DNA of 48,197 nt from Prevotella sp. (GCA_024681705.1 JAILAI010000168.1:1-48197), one strand, 5' to 3'. Shown: positions 38,431 through 47,640, counted from the first letter of the stretch. Notes: generated from the letters alone by a model not told the origin. Numbers and translations are program-made.

Positions 38431-40104
38431 TTAATGTGTAGAAGCACTCGACATTAACAGGGCGCGAGCATTGTTCATGGCAGCATCGCTAACATTTGCG
38501 CCACTCAGCATCTTCGCTATTTCCACCACGCGTTCTTCTGGTTGCAGAAGCAACATCTGAGATACGGTGCCGGTGGGAGTTTCTTCTTTCACAACTTTAT
38601 AATGAGTACTGCCCAAAGCAGCAATTTGTGGCAGGTGAGTGATGCTGATAACTTGGCGGTCGTTCTGTCCCATTTCTTTCATGATGATTGCCATGCGTTC
38701 AGCTATGTTTCCGCTTACTCCAGTGTCTATCTCATCGAAGATGATGGTGGGCAGTTTGACGGCTCCACTAATCATTGCCTTCAATGCAAGCATCACTCTT
38801 GCGATCTCGCCTCCGGAAGCCACTTCGCTTACAGGTTGCATGGGTGAACTGGTGTTGGCGCTAAAAAGGAAACTTATGGTGTTCTCGCCGTTGGAAGAGA
38901 GTTCTTTCGTCTTCATCTCGACTTCAAATCTGACATTGGGCATTCCAAGAGGTACGAGGCGGCTCTTCATTTCCTTTTCTATCTTGTCGGCTGCTTTCTG
39001 GCGGCTCGACGTCAATTGGTTTGCCTTCTGCTTGCATTTGGCTTTGGCTTGTTCAACCTTCTGCATGGCCAATTCAAGTTCTTCGTCGCTATTCTCAATC
39101 TTGTCGAGTTGCTCCTTGAGATTATTTCGAATGGCCAGGAGTTGCTCAACGGAGTCAACTTGATGTTTCTTTTCAAGTGTATAGATGCGGTCGAGTTCGT
39201 CTTGCACCATCTGAAAGCGTTGAGGGTTGAAGTCGACCTTTCCCACCATTGTGTCGATGTCGCTGGAAATATCTTGTAACTCTATGTAGCAACTTTCCAA
39301 ACGCTCATTGGTTTCGTTGAGGTCGGGGAAAAGCGCTGAAATACTATTCAAGCTCCGTGTGGCGTTCTTTAGTTTGTCGAGCACGCCGTTGTCGTCTTCA
39401 TCAAGTAAATGACTTGCGTTGAAAAGCCCTTCTTTGATGTCTTCAGCATGACTCATCAATGTGGCCTCTTGTTCGAGTTCTGCCTGCATTCCTTCGGTTA
39501 GCTGAACCTCGCAGAGCTCATTGTATTGAAAACGCATGAAGTCTTCATTGGCTCGCGTATTGTCGAAGAGTTCTTTCAATCGCTTCACTTCCGTCTCTGC
39601 ATTCTTGTATTCACGGAAAGCCTCTTTGTAATCGTTCAACAAGTCTTGGTTGTCGGCAATGATGTCGACTACACTTAGCTGGAAGTCTGCTTCCTGAATG
39701 AGCAGATTCTTATGTTGCGAGTGAATGTCGAGCAGTTGCTGACCCAATTGTCGCATCAACGTAAGTAGTACAGGTGTGTCGTTGATAAACGAACGACTCT
39801 TGCCCGATGCGGTGAGTTCGCGACGCAAGATGCAGTCGTCAGGGTCGTATTCAATATCATTGTCGTCAAAGAAACTCTTCATGTCGTAACGCCTAATATC
39901 GAAATGAGCTTCAATGGTGCATTTGCCGGTACCATTCTTGATGACACGCGTGTCAGCTCTCTGCCCCAAGAGCAGTGAGATTGCTCCAAGAATGATGCTC
40001 TTACCTGCACCCGTTTCACCCGTTATGACAGAGAAACCTGGGAAGAACTCCATCTCAAGTTTGTCAATCAGAGTGAAATTGTTTATGTAAAGCTGCTTAA
40101 GCAT
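38431..40104 (-). CDS. recN: DNA repair protein RecN
   Basis: MLKQLYINNFTLIDKLEMEFFPGFSVITGETGAGKSIILGAISLLLGQRAD, LLDIHSQHKNLL, EVASGGEIARVMLALK, TIIFDEIDTGVSG. Confidence 0.97.
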   Translation of the reverse strand: MLKQLYINNFTLIDKLEMEFFPGFSVITGETGAGKSIILGAISLLLGQRADTRVIKNGTGKCTIEAHFDIRRYDMKSFFDDNDIEYDPDDCILRRELTASGKSRSFINDTPVLLTLMRQLGQQLLDIHSQHKNLLIQEADFQLSVVDIIADNQDLLNDYKEAFREYKNAETEVKRLKELFDNTRANEDFMRFQYNELCEVQLTEGMQAELEQEATLMSHAEDIKEGLFNASHLLDEDDNGVLDKLKNATRSLNSISALFPDLNETNERLESCYIELQDISSDIDTMVGKVDFNPQRFQMVQDELDRIYTLEKKHQVDSVEQLLAIRNNLKEQLDKIENSDEELELAMQKVEQAKAKCKQKANQLTSSRQKAADKIEKEMKSRLVPLGMPNVRFEVEMKTKELSSNGENTISFLFSANTSSPMQPVSEVASGGEIARVMLALKAMISGAVKLPTIIFDEIDTGVSGNIAERMAIIMKEMGQNDRQVISITHLPQIAALGSTHYKVVKEETPTGTVSQMLLLQPEERVVEIAKMLSGANVSDAAMNNARALLMSSASTH

Positions 40105-40143
40105 TATCGTGAGTTTCTTTAGCTGATATGGTGCCTTGTGTGT

Positions 40144-41130
40144 TTATTCTTTTATCTTCTCCCATGAATTGTTCTGAGAGGCATTGATGGAGAAAAGAAT
40201 GTCGTAGACGATTTCTTTCTCCTTCTGCGTTCCTTTACCTTTATATATATTGGCCAGCTCATCTTTCTTGAAGTCTGTCCAAATCTGCGGAAGTAGACTC
40301 AGTGGGCGATCTTCGTGAGCTTTCTTCAGATCGTTTTCAAGTGCCGTCGACACCTCTGTCCGTCCGCGTTCTACATTGTTTGCCATTTCGTCGAGCCCTT
40401 TTCGATAGTAGTCGTATTGCAGCTGGCGGAATGGTTTCATGGCACCTTCCATATAATCGTTGATGATGGCAAAGCGGTTGCGGTCGCTGTCGAATGCTTT
40501 CCATCCAGGAAAATCAAGATTCTGTGCATTGTTGGCCAGATAGAGACAACGTTGAAGAACCTCTTCTCCACCCATCGGCGAGAAAGAATCAAGATTCCAT
40601 CCGATGATGAGGTAGGCATAATAGGCAATGAGTGCCGTCAGCTGATTGTCGAGCTGTTCTTCGTTGAAGTTCAGTTGGTCGAACTGCGCAAATTGGAAGA
40701 TGAAGTCGTTGTCCTTATTATTATATAAGGTGGAAGTATAAGACGAATTGTACACCGGCCTGTTTGCCTGAATCAATGCATTGCATGTGAACAGATTTTC
40801 CGACTGATCGTATTTCGTCACCGTAATGTTGAAGTTGCAGACGATACGTTCGTTTTTCTGGAACTGTAACGACGTCCACTGAGTGTCGTTGATGAACTGC
40901 TCAAGCGTTTGCTGGAGATTCTCGAAAACACTCGCGTCGGTTCCTTGTATCTGGTTATGATTGATGGTTACTTTGGCTTGAAGTTCCTGAGCGTTTGCCA
41001 TCTGTAGGCATAGAAAACCGAACAAACATGCAGTTGCAATTCGGTAGACACCTTGCGAAAGGCTACCGAAGAAACGGCATGATGGTTTGTGTCTTCTTGC
41101 TGTGAACATGTTGTTTGTTGCCATCATCAT
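40144..41130 (-). CDS. DUF4835/PorD-like protein
   Basis: QELQAKVTINHNQIQGTDASVFENLQQTLEQFINDTQWT, FSPMGGEEVLQRC; neighbour of recN as usual in Bacteroidetes. Confidence 0.85.
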   Translation of the reverse strand: MMMATNNMFTARRHKPSCRFFGSLSQGVYRIATACLFGFLCLQMANAQELQAKVTINHNQIQGTDASVFENLQQTLEQFINDTQWTSLQFQKNERIVCNFNITVTKYDQSENLFTCNALIQANRPVYNSSYTSTLYNNKDNDFIFQFAQFDQLNFNEEQLDNQLTALIAYYAYLIIGWNLDSFSPMGGEEVLQRCLYLANNAQNLDFPGWKAFDSDRNRFAIINDYMEGAMKPFRQLQYDYYRKGLDEMANNVERGRTEVSTALENDLKKAHEDRPLSLLPQIWTDFKKDELANIYKGKGTQKEKEIVYDILFSINASQNNSWEKIKE

Positions 41131-41143
41131 AACACTTTTTCAT

Positions 41144-42001
41144 CTATTTCTTGTTGGAGAACTCGCGCAAACGGATTCTCGTGAGCACCTGCTTGGTGTC
41201 GTAGGTGAAATCGCTGGAAAGCATCCAACTGAAATAACCAGGATCGCGTTGCAGTACTTCGCTGACCACCCATCCCTTGTATTTGCCAAAGTTGAAGACT
41301 TCTTGTCTACGTGGGTTCCCGTTCTCGTCGAGCAGGACTTCGCCATTTGCATCCTTCATGGTTTGCCAGCTGATACGTCCGGCAAAGTCAACGTTGTCGT
41401 TCACCTTCGAGAAAGCTGCCAGTTCGTCCATGTCGTTGTTGAGCTGGCGCTCTTCTTCCTCTTGTACCCCGGGTGCATAGCGATCAAGTTCGCCTTGAAG
41501 TACACGCCATGTAGCTTCTGTATCCTGGTCGGCGCGATGTGCTTCAAAGTCGTCTTCCATCTTCCGTCCGCAATAGAACTTGTAGGCAGCTGCCAGATTC
41601 CGACGCTCCATCTTGTGGAAAATGGTCTGGACGTCGATGAGCCGGCATTTGGTGAAATCATAGTCGACTCCTGCGCGAAGAAATTCTTCTGCCAGCATCG
41701 GAATGTCGAAGTGGTTGGAATTGAATCCGGCGAAATCACAGCCTTCAAAGTCCTTCGCCAATGTCTTGGCCAACGACTTGAACGTGGGGGCATCTTTCAG
41801 CATTTCGTTTGTAATGCCCGTCAGCTGCGTAATCTCAGGCGCCACTTGCTTTCCCGGGTTGACGAAGATGTTTTTGCGCTCTTCTTCACCATTGGGATAG
41901 GCTTTGATGTATGATATTTGTATGATTCTGTCTTTAACAAGGTCAAGCCCCGTGGTCTCCAGATCGAAGATCACAAGGGGCTTAGTCAAATTGGGTTTCA
42001 T
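41144..42001 (-). CDS. DnaQ-like 3'-5' exonuclease
   Basis: LVIFDLETTGLDLVKDRIIQISYIK, FAGFNSNHFDIPMLAEEFLRAG, AHRADQDTEATWRVL. Confidence 0.93.
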   Translation of the reverse strand: MKPNLTKPLVIFDLETTGLDLVKDRIIQISYIKAYPNGEEERKNIFVNPGKQVAPEITQLTGITNEMLKDAPTFKSLAKTLAKDFEGCDFAGFNSNHFDIPMLAEEFLRAGVDYDFTKCRLIDVQTIFHKMERRNLAAAYKFYCGRKMEDDFEAHRADQDTEATWRVLQGELDRYAPGVQEEEERQLNNDMDELAAFSKVNDNVDFAGRISWQTMKDANGEVLLDENGNPRRQEVFNFGKYKGWVVSEVLQRDPGYFSWMLSSDFTYDTKQVLTRIRLREFSNKK

Positions 42002-42053
42002 CTCGATTCGTTTTTTGTTTGCATCTTCACACGGGCCTTTGACAGCCAGTGCA

Positions 42054-43178
42054 TTAGTCGTTCAGCAACATAGGCATGATGAGCATCAGAATGTCTTCGT
42101 TATCGGGCTCATCGTCAGGAATAATCAGGCAGGGACGACTTGGGTCGGCAAGTTGCAAAACAACTTCTTCGGATTGCAAATTGTTGAGGACCTCAACGAG
42201 CGACGGACCCTTGAAGCCAATATCCATCTTGTTGCCCTGATACTCGCAGACAATCTCTTCTTTAGCGCTTGTGGAGAAGTCGATGTCTTCAGACGAAATC
42301 TCCATACGTCCCATTTCCAGATGCATGCGAACCAACTGGCTGCTCTCGCTGGCGAAGGGCATTACACGACGCAAAGCACCAATGAGAACCTTGCGGTCGA
42401 TGGTCAGTTCGTTTGGATTGTCTTGTGGAATGACGCTGTTGTAGTTGGGATAGCGTCCTTCAATCAGACGGCAGAGCAAAAGGTTGTCGCCAAACTTTAT
42501 CTCAGCATTGCGCTCGTCGAAGCGGATGACTACATCACTCTCGTCCTTGACAAGCGTATTCTTTAATAAGGTGGCAGGTTTCTTCGGGAGGATAAACGAA
42601 GTGGGATTCTCGCTCTTTATCTTATAGTTGCGGTTGCGAACCAATTTGTGTCCGTCACTGGCCACAATAGCAAGTGCATCAGCCGTAAGGTCGAAATAGA
42701 TACCGTTCATCACGGGGCGAAGTTCCTCTGTAGCAGTGGCGAAGAGGCTTCGGTTGATGCAATCGCTCAGCATCGCCGATGGCAGAGTCAGTAGGGTGGC
42801 ACCCTCAGGCATTTCCTGTAGCGTGGGATACTCGTTTGCGTCTTGAGCCGTGAAGTTATAGATACCGTTTTGGTAAATCACCTTGATGGTAAACGCGTTC
42901 GTGTCTACGTCAAGGGTCAGAGGCTGTTCGGGCAGTTCTTTTACGGCGTCGAGGATGGTGTGGTTGTTTACGGCGAATCGGCCTTCACCCTCTTGCTCGT
43001 CAAGCGCAATAGTTGTACGCATCACATTTTCACTGTCCGATGCGGTAATGGTCAGTGTCTGGTTGTATACTTCGAAAAGGAAACAGTCGAGGATGGGTAA
43101 AGAGTTCTTGCTGTTAATCACCCTTGACAGAATGCTGAGTCGGCCGTTTAATGCCGAACTTGACAATGTAAATCTCAT
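42054..43178 (-). CDS. dnaN: DNA polymerase III sliding clamp
   Basis: MRFTLSSSALNGRLSILSRVINSKNSLPILDCFLFEV; C-terminal DNEDILMLIMPMLL. Confidence 0.97.
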   Translation of the reverse strand: MRFTLSSSALNGRLSILSRVINSKNSLPILDCFLFEVYNQTLTITASDSENVMRTTIALDEQEGEGRFAVNNHTILDAVKELPEQPLTLDVDTNAFTIKVIYQNGIYNFTAQDANEYPTLQEMPEGATLLTLPSAMLSDCINRSLFATATEELRPVMNGIYFDLTADALAIVASDGHKLVRNRNYKIKSENPTSFILPKKPATLLKNTLVKDESDVVIRFDERNAEIKFGDNLLLCRLIEGRYPNYNSVIPQDNPNELTIDRKVLIGALRRVMPFASESSQLVRMHLEMGRMEISSEDIDFSTSAKEEIVCEYQGNKMDIGFKGPSLVEVLNNLQSEEVVLQLADPSRPCLIIPDDEPDNEDILMLIMPMLLND

Positions 43179-43330
43179 TTCTATTATGCTTTTAATAATA
43201 TTCTTTATATATCGGGAACAAAATTACAAAAAAAACATAAGGGGAGCAAAATTTTCAATTAAAATGTTTCTCATTTTAGAACTATTTTGTAATTTCGCGG
43301 ACTGAAATCAATTAATATTAATAATAAATC

Positions 43331-43774
43331 ATGGAAATCGAAGGAAAAATTATCGCTGCATTGCCAGAGCAAGGTGGTGTTTCCCAAAGAACGGGAAATG
43401 CATGGAAGAGTCAAGATTTTGTAATTGAAACACACGATCAGTTTCCAAAGAAATGTGTGTTCAGGGTGTTTGGCGCAGAGCGCCTGGCACAGTTCAATAT
43501 TCAGATAGGTGAAGAAATGCGTGTGAGCTTTGACATCGATGCTCATGAGTATCAGGGACGTTGGTTCAACGATGTGCGTGCCTGGCGCGTCGACCGCATC
43601 GACCCAGCGGCCGCTCAGGCAGCTGCTGCCGGAGTTCAGCCAATGCCCGCTCCTGGTGCCTTCCCACCGCCGCCCGCAGCACCTGCGGCTCCTGCAGCTC
43701 CTGCGGCTCCTGCTCCCTTCCCACCTGCACAACCGGAAGCCGAAGGAAGTGATGCTGACGATCTGCCGTTCTAA
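43331..43774 (+). CDS. DUF3127-domain (SSB/OB-fold-like) protein with Pro/Ala linker and acidic tail
   Basis: MEIEGKIIAALPEQGGVSQRTGNAWKSQDFVIETHDQFPKKCVFRVFG...W.NDVRAWRVDRI; tail PPAQPEAEGSDADDLPF. Confidence 0.88.
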   Translation: MEIEGKIIAALPEQGGVSQRTGNAWKSQDFVIETHDQFPKKCVFRVFGAERLAQFNIQIGEEMRVSFDIDAHEYQGRWFNDVRAWRVDRIDPAAAQAAAAGVQPMPAPGAFPPPPAAPAAPAAPAAPAPFPPAQPEAEGSDADDLPF

Positions 43775-43894
43775 AAAGCCTGATTACGGCAATTGAGAAA
43801 TAGGGTTGAGTTTCATGAACTTAGCCCTATTTTTATGTCGAATATTGTGTCTTTTGTTTTGTTATAACCTTTTGACTCCAAGGCATTTGCACCA

Positions 43895-45952
43895 TTACCA
43901 ATCACGGAATAGTTCAAGACCGATGCGACAACCCACACCATCGTAGTGACCATTGATGGAACCGACGAAAAATCCTATGGAAAACAACCTGCACGTAAAA
44001 CCATATCCAAGTTCGCAGTAGGGGTGAATGTCCTTCGCGAGCAGTGTGCTCAAGTAGATACGTTCCATCTCAACGTATTTGCCCAGTAGTGGTGTGTGGC
44101 TGAGGAAGAATAATGGCGATTCGTAGGTAAGGTTCGAGCGCACATAATAGTTTGAGCTGTTGTACTGGTCGCGTCTGAGCAGTTGGAATTCTCCTGTCCA
44201 GTCGTCGCCCCATCCGCTAGGCATGTTGTCTTCGCGGAAGTTTTCAAAGTCCAGGAAATAGGCTTCCTTGTCCTTCATCGTGTAAAGGCCCGCGCCAACC
44301 CTCATGCTTAGCGACCGCAGACGGTTGAACCGCCTTAGCCACACGGCATCCGTCTCAAGCCTTCCGTACCCCATGTTGCACTTGCCAAGACCCTTAATGC
44401 CTTGCTCATAGTTGATGGTGAGGATAGGGCCTCGCCATCCCCAAGGTCTTATTTGTGTGGCTATTGCAGGTGCAAGAGAGTGATAAGTGGTCGGTCGGTT
44501 CTCTTGTTTGAAGGACGCTTTGTTCACGGCTGAGCGTCGGTGATAGGTGAAGCCAGCGCCTATGCTCCAACGGCTCGAGATGTCGTAGTTCGACCTGACC
44601 TTTGTGTAGGTGTCCTTGAAATAGTCGAGTTCCATTTCTTCGAGCCTTGCGCTGTCTTCACGTTGCTCGTCGATCATCTGGTCGACGATGCTCCTGTTGG
44701 TAATGCGGTTGCCGTTACCTATTTCAACTTCCACATATCCATTACGCTCCCTGTTGAACGTGTATTTCAGCGGAATCCTGAAGTAGAATTGTTTTTGCTT
44801 GAAGCTGTAGCCGCCTCGGAAGTAGAGCGACAGTTCCTTGTTGGGCGTGAACGCGTAGCTTCCCCTCAACCTCGTCTTGTAGGTGAAACCCCTTCGTTCG
44901 GAGTAGCTCAGTGAGAGCGGGTCGAGTATGGGGTATATTTTGAACATTCCCTCATTGTTGGGCCCGAAGTTTCCCTTGATTCTGTTCACCAGATTGTCGC
45001 CGATGATGTCCCACATCATATATTTCACCCAGTTCCTGCGTTCTTTCTTCTTCGGCATTGCTGCCCTTATGGAGTCGATGCTGTCGGCCTCGTGGTAGAT
45101 TCTGATTTGCTTCTCGCTCAGTTCTATAGGCCTCACCGTGTCCATCAGCTTGCGGTCGTGACTGTCGACCACCGAGTCGGGCAGTTCTTTAATCAATCCG
45201 TAAATGGCCAGATAGTTTGCTTCTATTCTGTTTCCAGCCATGTGGAAAGTGGCGGTCATGTCGCACTTTCGGGGCAGCAGTGTGAGCGGTGGCACCCATC
45301 CCATGTCGGCTTTCAGCGAGAAGGTTATCATGTCGTATTCGCCCGTCAGCTCCACGCTTTCTATGCGCCCTGTCGCAAAGTCGACAATGGCCGTTCCCTT
45401 CACCGTTTGCGTGTTATGGGTTTTCGGAACGAAGGCAATCCTGCACTGTTTCTCATTGAGTTTGCTGATGCCATAGCGGTAGAACTTGCGGTTTTTAACG
45501 TGGAAGGGCGACAGCAGGTGGTCCTGCATGAGCGTCACGTCGTAGAGTCGGGGCGTCAGCATTCCAATCATGGTGGGCAGCGTCGTTCTATAGCGCGGTA
45601 TCGTTCCAACCACGATGTGGCGCAGCTCGTCGTATTCTTTCTTGTCGTTGAAAGTAATCCTCGAGTACGACTCTCCCATGAAATCGGAGCCTTTGTTACG
45701 GGCCAACGCATACATTGTAGGAACAAGGATAAGTGCCCGGTTCCTCTTCAGCGACTTCACGCTGTGGCGCATATACACATGGGTGCTGAGCCCGTCGATG
45801 TTTGCGCTGAAAGATCTGCGGTAGCTGAATATACGCTTCAGTAGCAACGAGTCTTCGCCAGCATTCTGGCTTGCTCTCGCATCCAACGGCAGTGCCATCA
45901 GCACAACCATCAATAGTCCTATGGATACTTTTGCTTTTGCGTACATACACAA
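43895..45952 (-). CDS. DUF5686-like predicted outer-membrane protein
   Basis: Signal peptide; FNDKKEYDELRHIVVGTIPRYRTTLPTMIGMLTPRLYDV; IRPWGWRGPILTINYEQGIKGLGK; beta-strand-rich C-terminus. Confidence 0.75.
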   Translation of the reverse strand: MCMYAKAKVSIGLLMVVLMALPLDARASQNAGEDSLLLKRIFSYRRSFSANIDGLSTHVYMRHSVKSLKRNRALILVPTMYALARNKGSDFMGESYSRITFNDKKEYDELRHIVVGTIPRYRTTLPTMIGMLTPRLYDVTLMQDHLLSPFHVKNRKFYRYGISKLNEKQCRIAFVPKTHNTQTVKGTAIVDFATGRIESVELTGEYDMITFSLKADMGWVPPLTLLPRKCDMTATFHMAGNRIEANYLAIYGLIKELPDSVVDSHDRKLMDTVRPIELSEKQIRIYHEADSIDSIRAAMPKKKERRNWVKYMMWDIIGDNLVNRIKGNFGPNNEGMFKIYPILDPLSLSYSERRGFTYKTRLRGSYAFTPNKELSLYFRGGYSFKQKQFYFRIPLKYTFNRERNGYVEVEIGNGNRITNRSIVDQMIDEQREDSARLEEMELDYFKDTYTKVRSNYDISSRWSIGAGFTYHRRSAVNKASFKQENRPTTYHSLAPAIATQIRPWGWRGPILTINYEQGIKGLGKCNMGYGRLETDAVWLRRFNRLRSLSMRVGAGLYTMKDKEAYFLDFENFREDNMPSGWGDDWTGEFQLLRRDQYNSSNYYVRSNLTYESPLFFLSHTPLLGKYVEMERIYLSTLLAKDIHPYCELGYGFTCRLFSIGFFVGSINGHYDGVGCRIGLELFRDW

Positions 45953-46223
45953 ACGATCGGTTAGCGGTTTTGTCGACTAAACATATCAGCGGGCAAAGTT
46001 AGCATAATAAAATGAAAGTCACAAGAAAAAATCACAAAAAGTCGAAATCCTCCAGTCGCGAGTACCTATTCGTACTAAGCATTTTAACAGTCGCAGCCCA
46101 ATCTTGACACCTCGTTCTTATTTATAGGAGATGGTCAGTGGTGGGGGTGTCACCCGACCAATAGAGTGCGCCAGAAAAGAGTGCGCCATTTAATCATGAC
46201 AGAATCCCCATTTACATCATAGC

Positions 46224-46334
46224 AAAAACCTCATGTCTGAGTAAATTGCCGCTTTTCCTCTTCGAAACCGCCGCTTTTGGGTGGTGAAAACTGACGCTTT
46301 TCATCATCGAAAGCGCCAGTTTTTATGAGGGCTT
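46224..46334 (+). repeat. 22-bp-period degenerate tandem repeat, locus C
   Basis: aaaaacctcatgtctgagtaaa / ttgccgcttttcctcttcgaaa / ccgccgcttttgggtggtgaaa / (a) ctgacgcttttcatcatcgaaa / gcgccagtttttatgagggct. Confidence 0.8.
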
Positions 46335-46372
46335 TCACGAGATTTCTCCCGACTTAGATTCATTTCAGTGTT

Positions 46373-46471
46373 TTACATCATGCAGCTCGTTACACCGAGC
46401 GACGTGGCGATGGCGGTGAGGATTGCCATCAGGGTTTGGATGATGAATTTCCAGATTTCGTTCTTTGACAT
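46373..46471 (-). CDS. Smalltalk-type microprotein (32 aa)
   Basis: Minus strand MSKNEIWKFIIQTLMAILTAIATSLGVTSCMM, matching the remembered Bacteroidetes 'smalltalk protein' pattern. Absent from the ORF track. Confidence 0.85.
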   Translation of the reverse strand: MSKNEIWKFIIQTLMAILTAIATSLGVTSCMM

Positions 46472-46500
46472 TGGGTTTGGGACTTTGGTTAAACATTTGT

Positions 46501-46722
46501 GGTAGGGGGCTATGGGGTGTTATAGGGGGCTATGGGATTTGACAGGAGATAATAGGTGATAGGTGATGATGGGGTGGGGGATGGGTGATGTCTCACGACA
46601 TCCTATGATGGGCTATAAAACCCTATGGTTTTCTATAGTGTCCTATGGTGTCCTATAAGTCCTATAAAACCCTATTCAACCCTATAGCCCCCTATCTAAC
46701 CCTATCTCCCCCCGGGAGGCCG
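46501..46722. repeat. CCTAT/ATAGG-rich imperfect inverted domain
   Basis: + strand goes from G-rich (gggggctatggggtgttatagggggctatggg) to C-rich (accctatagccccctatctaaccctatctcccccc) across a central GATGTC-TCAC-GACATC hairpin. Confidence 0.7.
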
Positions 46723-46810
46723 CTTTGAGCCCCGCTGCTCTTGTGGTCCCTCCTTTGGAGGCGTTGGGGGAGGCTTCGTTTCCACCTGCCAATTTGTAAA
46801 ATACTGCCAT
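46682..46810 (-). pseudogene. Truncated HU-like (HU-HIG-type) N-terminus
   Basis: Minus strand MAVFYKLAGGNEASPNASKGGTTRAAGLKAASRGEIGLDRGL*. The start resembles HU-like proteins (MAxFYKL...); the frame closes inside the CCTAT repeat. Upstream of the smalltalk-type ORF. Confidence 0.45.
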
Positions 46811-46978
46811 TGTGTTTTCCTTTCAAGATTTTAACGGTTAATAAATTCTGTTCTGAAGGAGTTTTCACGTTGCGCTGATCAGGCCTGTTTTATCATCGCT
46901 GAGCATCGTGTCGTGCCGTCCCCGGGCCCTTGGTTCCTGCATTCTCACGAGCTTCCACGTTTCTTCTCCTTTCAAGTG

Positions 46979-46986
46979 CAAAGGTA
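46979..46986 (-). promoter_or_regulatory. Bacteroidetes -7 box (TACCTTTG) on the minus strand
   Basis: caaaggta on + strand, with a TTTG 21 nt upstream on the minus strand (47008-47011). Confidence 0.5.
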
Positions 46987-47185
46987 CAACATAATTCCCT
47001 TAAATTCCAAATTTTTAGGGGGTCGAAAATGGCTAATAATTGTTAAGGATATTGAACGAATGTATATTCGTGACATGTGGCATTGTGAATTTGTGACATT
47101 AAAGGAGGGGGGGGACATTTATTCGATTATTGTAAAACCGTAACTTTTTAGGCAAATAATTTTAGTAATTGTAAGTATACAATTT

Positions 47186-47225
47186 TTATTATAATATATA
47201 ATATATATATTATATATTATAATAA
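47186..47225. repeat. Perfect 40-bp AT-only palindrome
   Basis: TTATTATAATATATAATATATATATTATATATTATAATAA equals its own reverse complement. Confidence 0.95.
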
Positions 47226-47345
47226 CCTATAGGAGTACACTTCTAATTAGCATATCCGCTACCCCTTTAATGTCACAATGTCATGAAGTCTCGTTGTCTC
47301 ATGTCTTTGAGTTGAGTAATTTACTAAAAAAAAACGCCCTCACAT

Positions 47346-47376
47346 TTTGCATTCTCGATTCTTCTTGTTATATTTG
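47346..47376 (+). promoter_or_regulatory. Bacteroidetes promoter TTTG-N19-TATATTTG
   Basis: Exact TTTG-N19-TAnnTTTG, 26 nt upstream of ATG 47403. Confidence 0.8.
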
Positions 47377-47402
47377 CAAAGCATAATTATAAACAATTAT
47401 TT

Positions 47403-47633
47403 ATGAAGAAAGGATATTATTTTGTTTATTCAGTAGGTGTCATAAAGGAGTCAGGTGAATTGGTTGTATACTCCATGATTCTTGACCACGAGGAGGTCTA
47501 CGACATCATTAACAGGACAATGAATAGTTGGGGAGAGAGCGTAGAATCGGTAAATGTGTCTATGTTCGACGAAAACGGCAATTGCATAAAGGAACGCGAC
47601 ATAACCGACATAATGGCTACGTACATTAATTAA
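47403..47633 (+). CDS. Hypothetical 76-aa protein
   Basis: Intact ORF directly after a consensus promoter; MKKGYYFVYSVGVIKESGELVVYSMILDHEEVYDIINRTM... Confidence 0.75.
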   Translation: MKKGYYFVYSVGVIKESGELVVYSMILDHEEVYDIINRTMNSWGESVESVNVSMFDENGNCIKERDITDIMATYIN

Positions 47634-47640
47634 AACTACT

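Noticed and set aside
41087-41914. 275-aa plus-strand ORF antisense to the exonuclease (similarly 45092-45844 in DUF5686)
   Set aside because: Shadow ORFs inside confident genes.
46246-46334. CRISPR-like array at locus C (also A and B)
   Set aside because: No conserved repeat separated by unique spacers; units are contiguous 22-mers and degenerate; no cas genes in the window.
46913-47143. 76-aa plus-strand ORF
   Set aside because: Crosses a minus-strand promoter box and a G8 run; no domain or promoter support.
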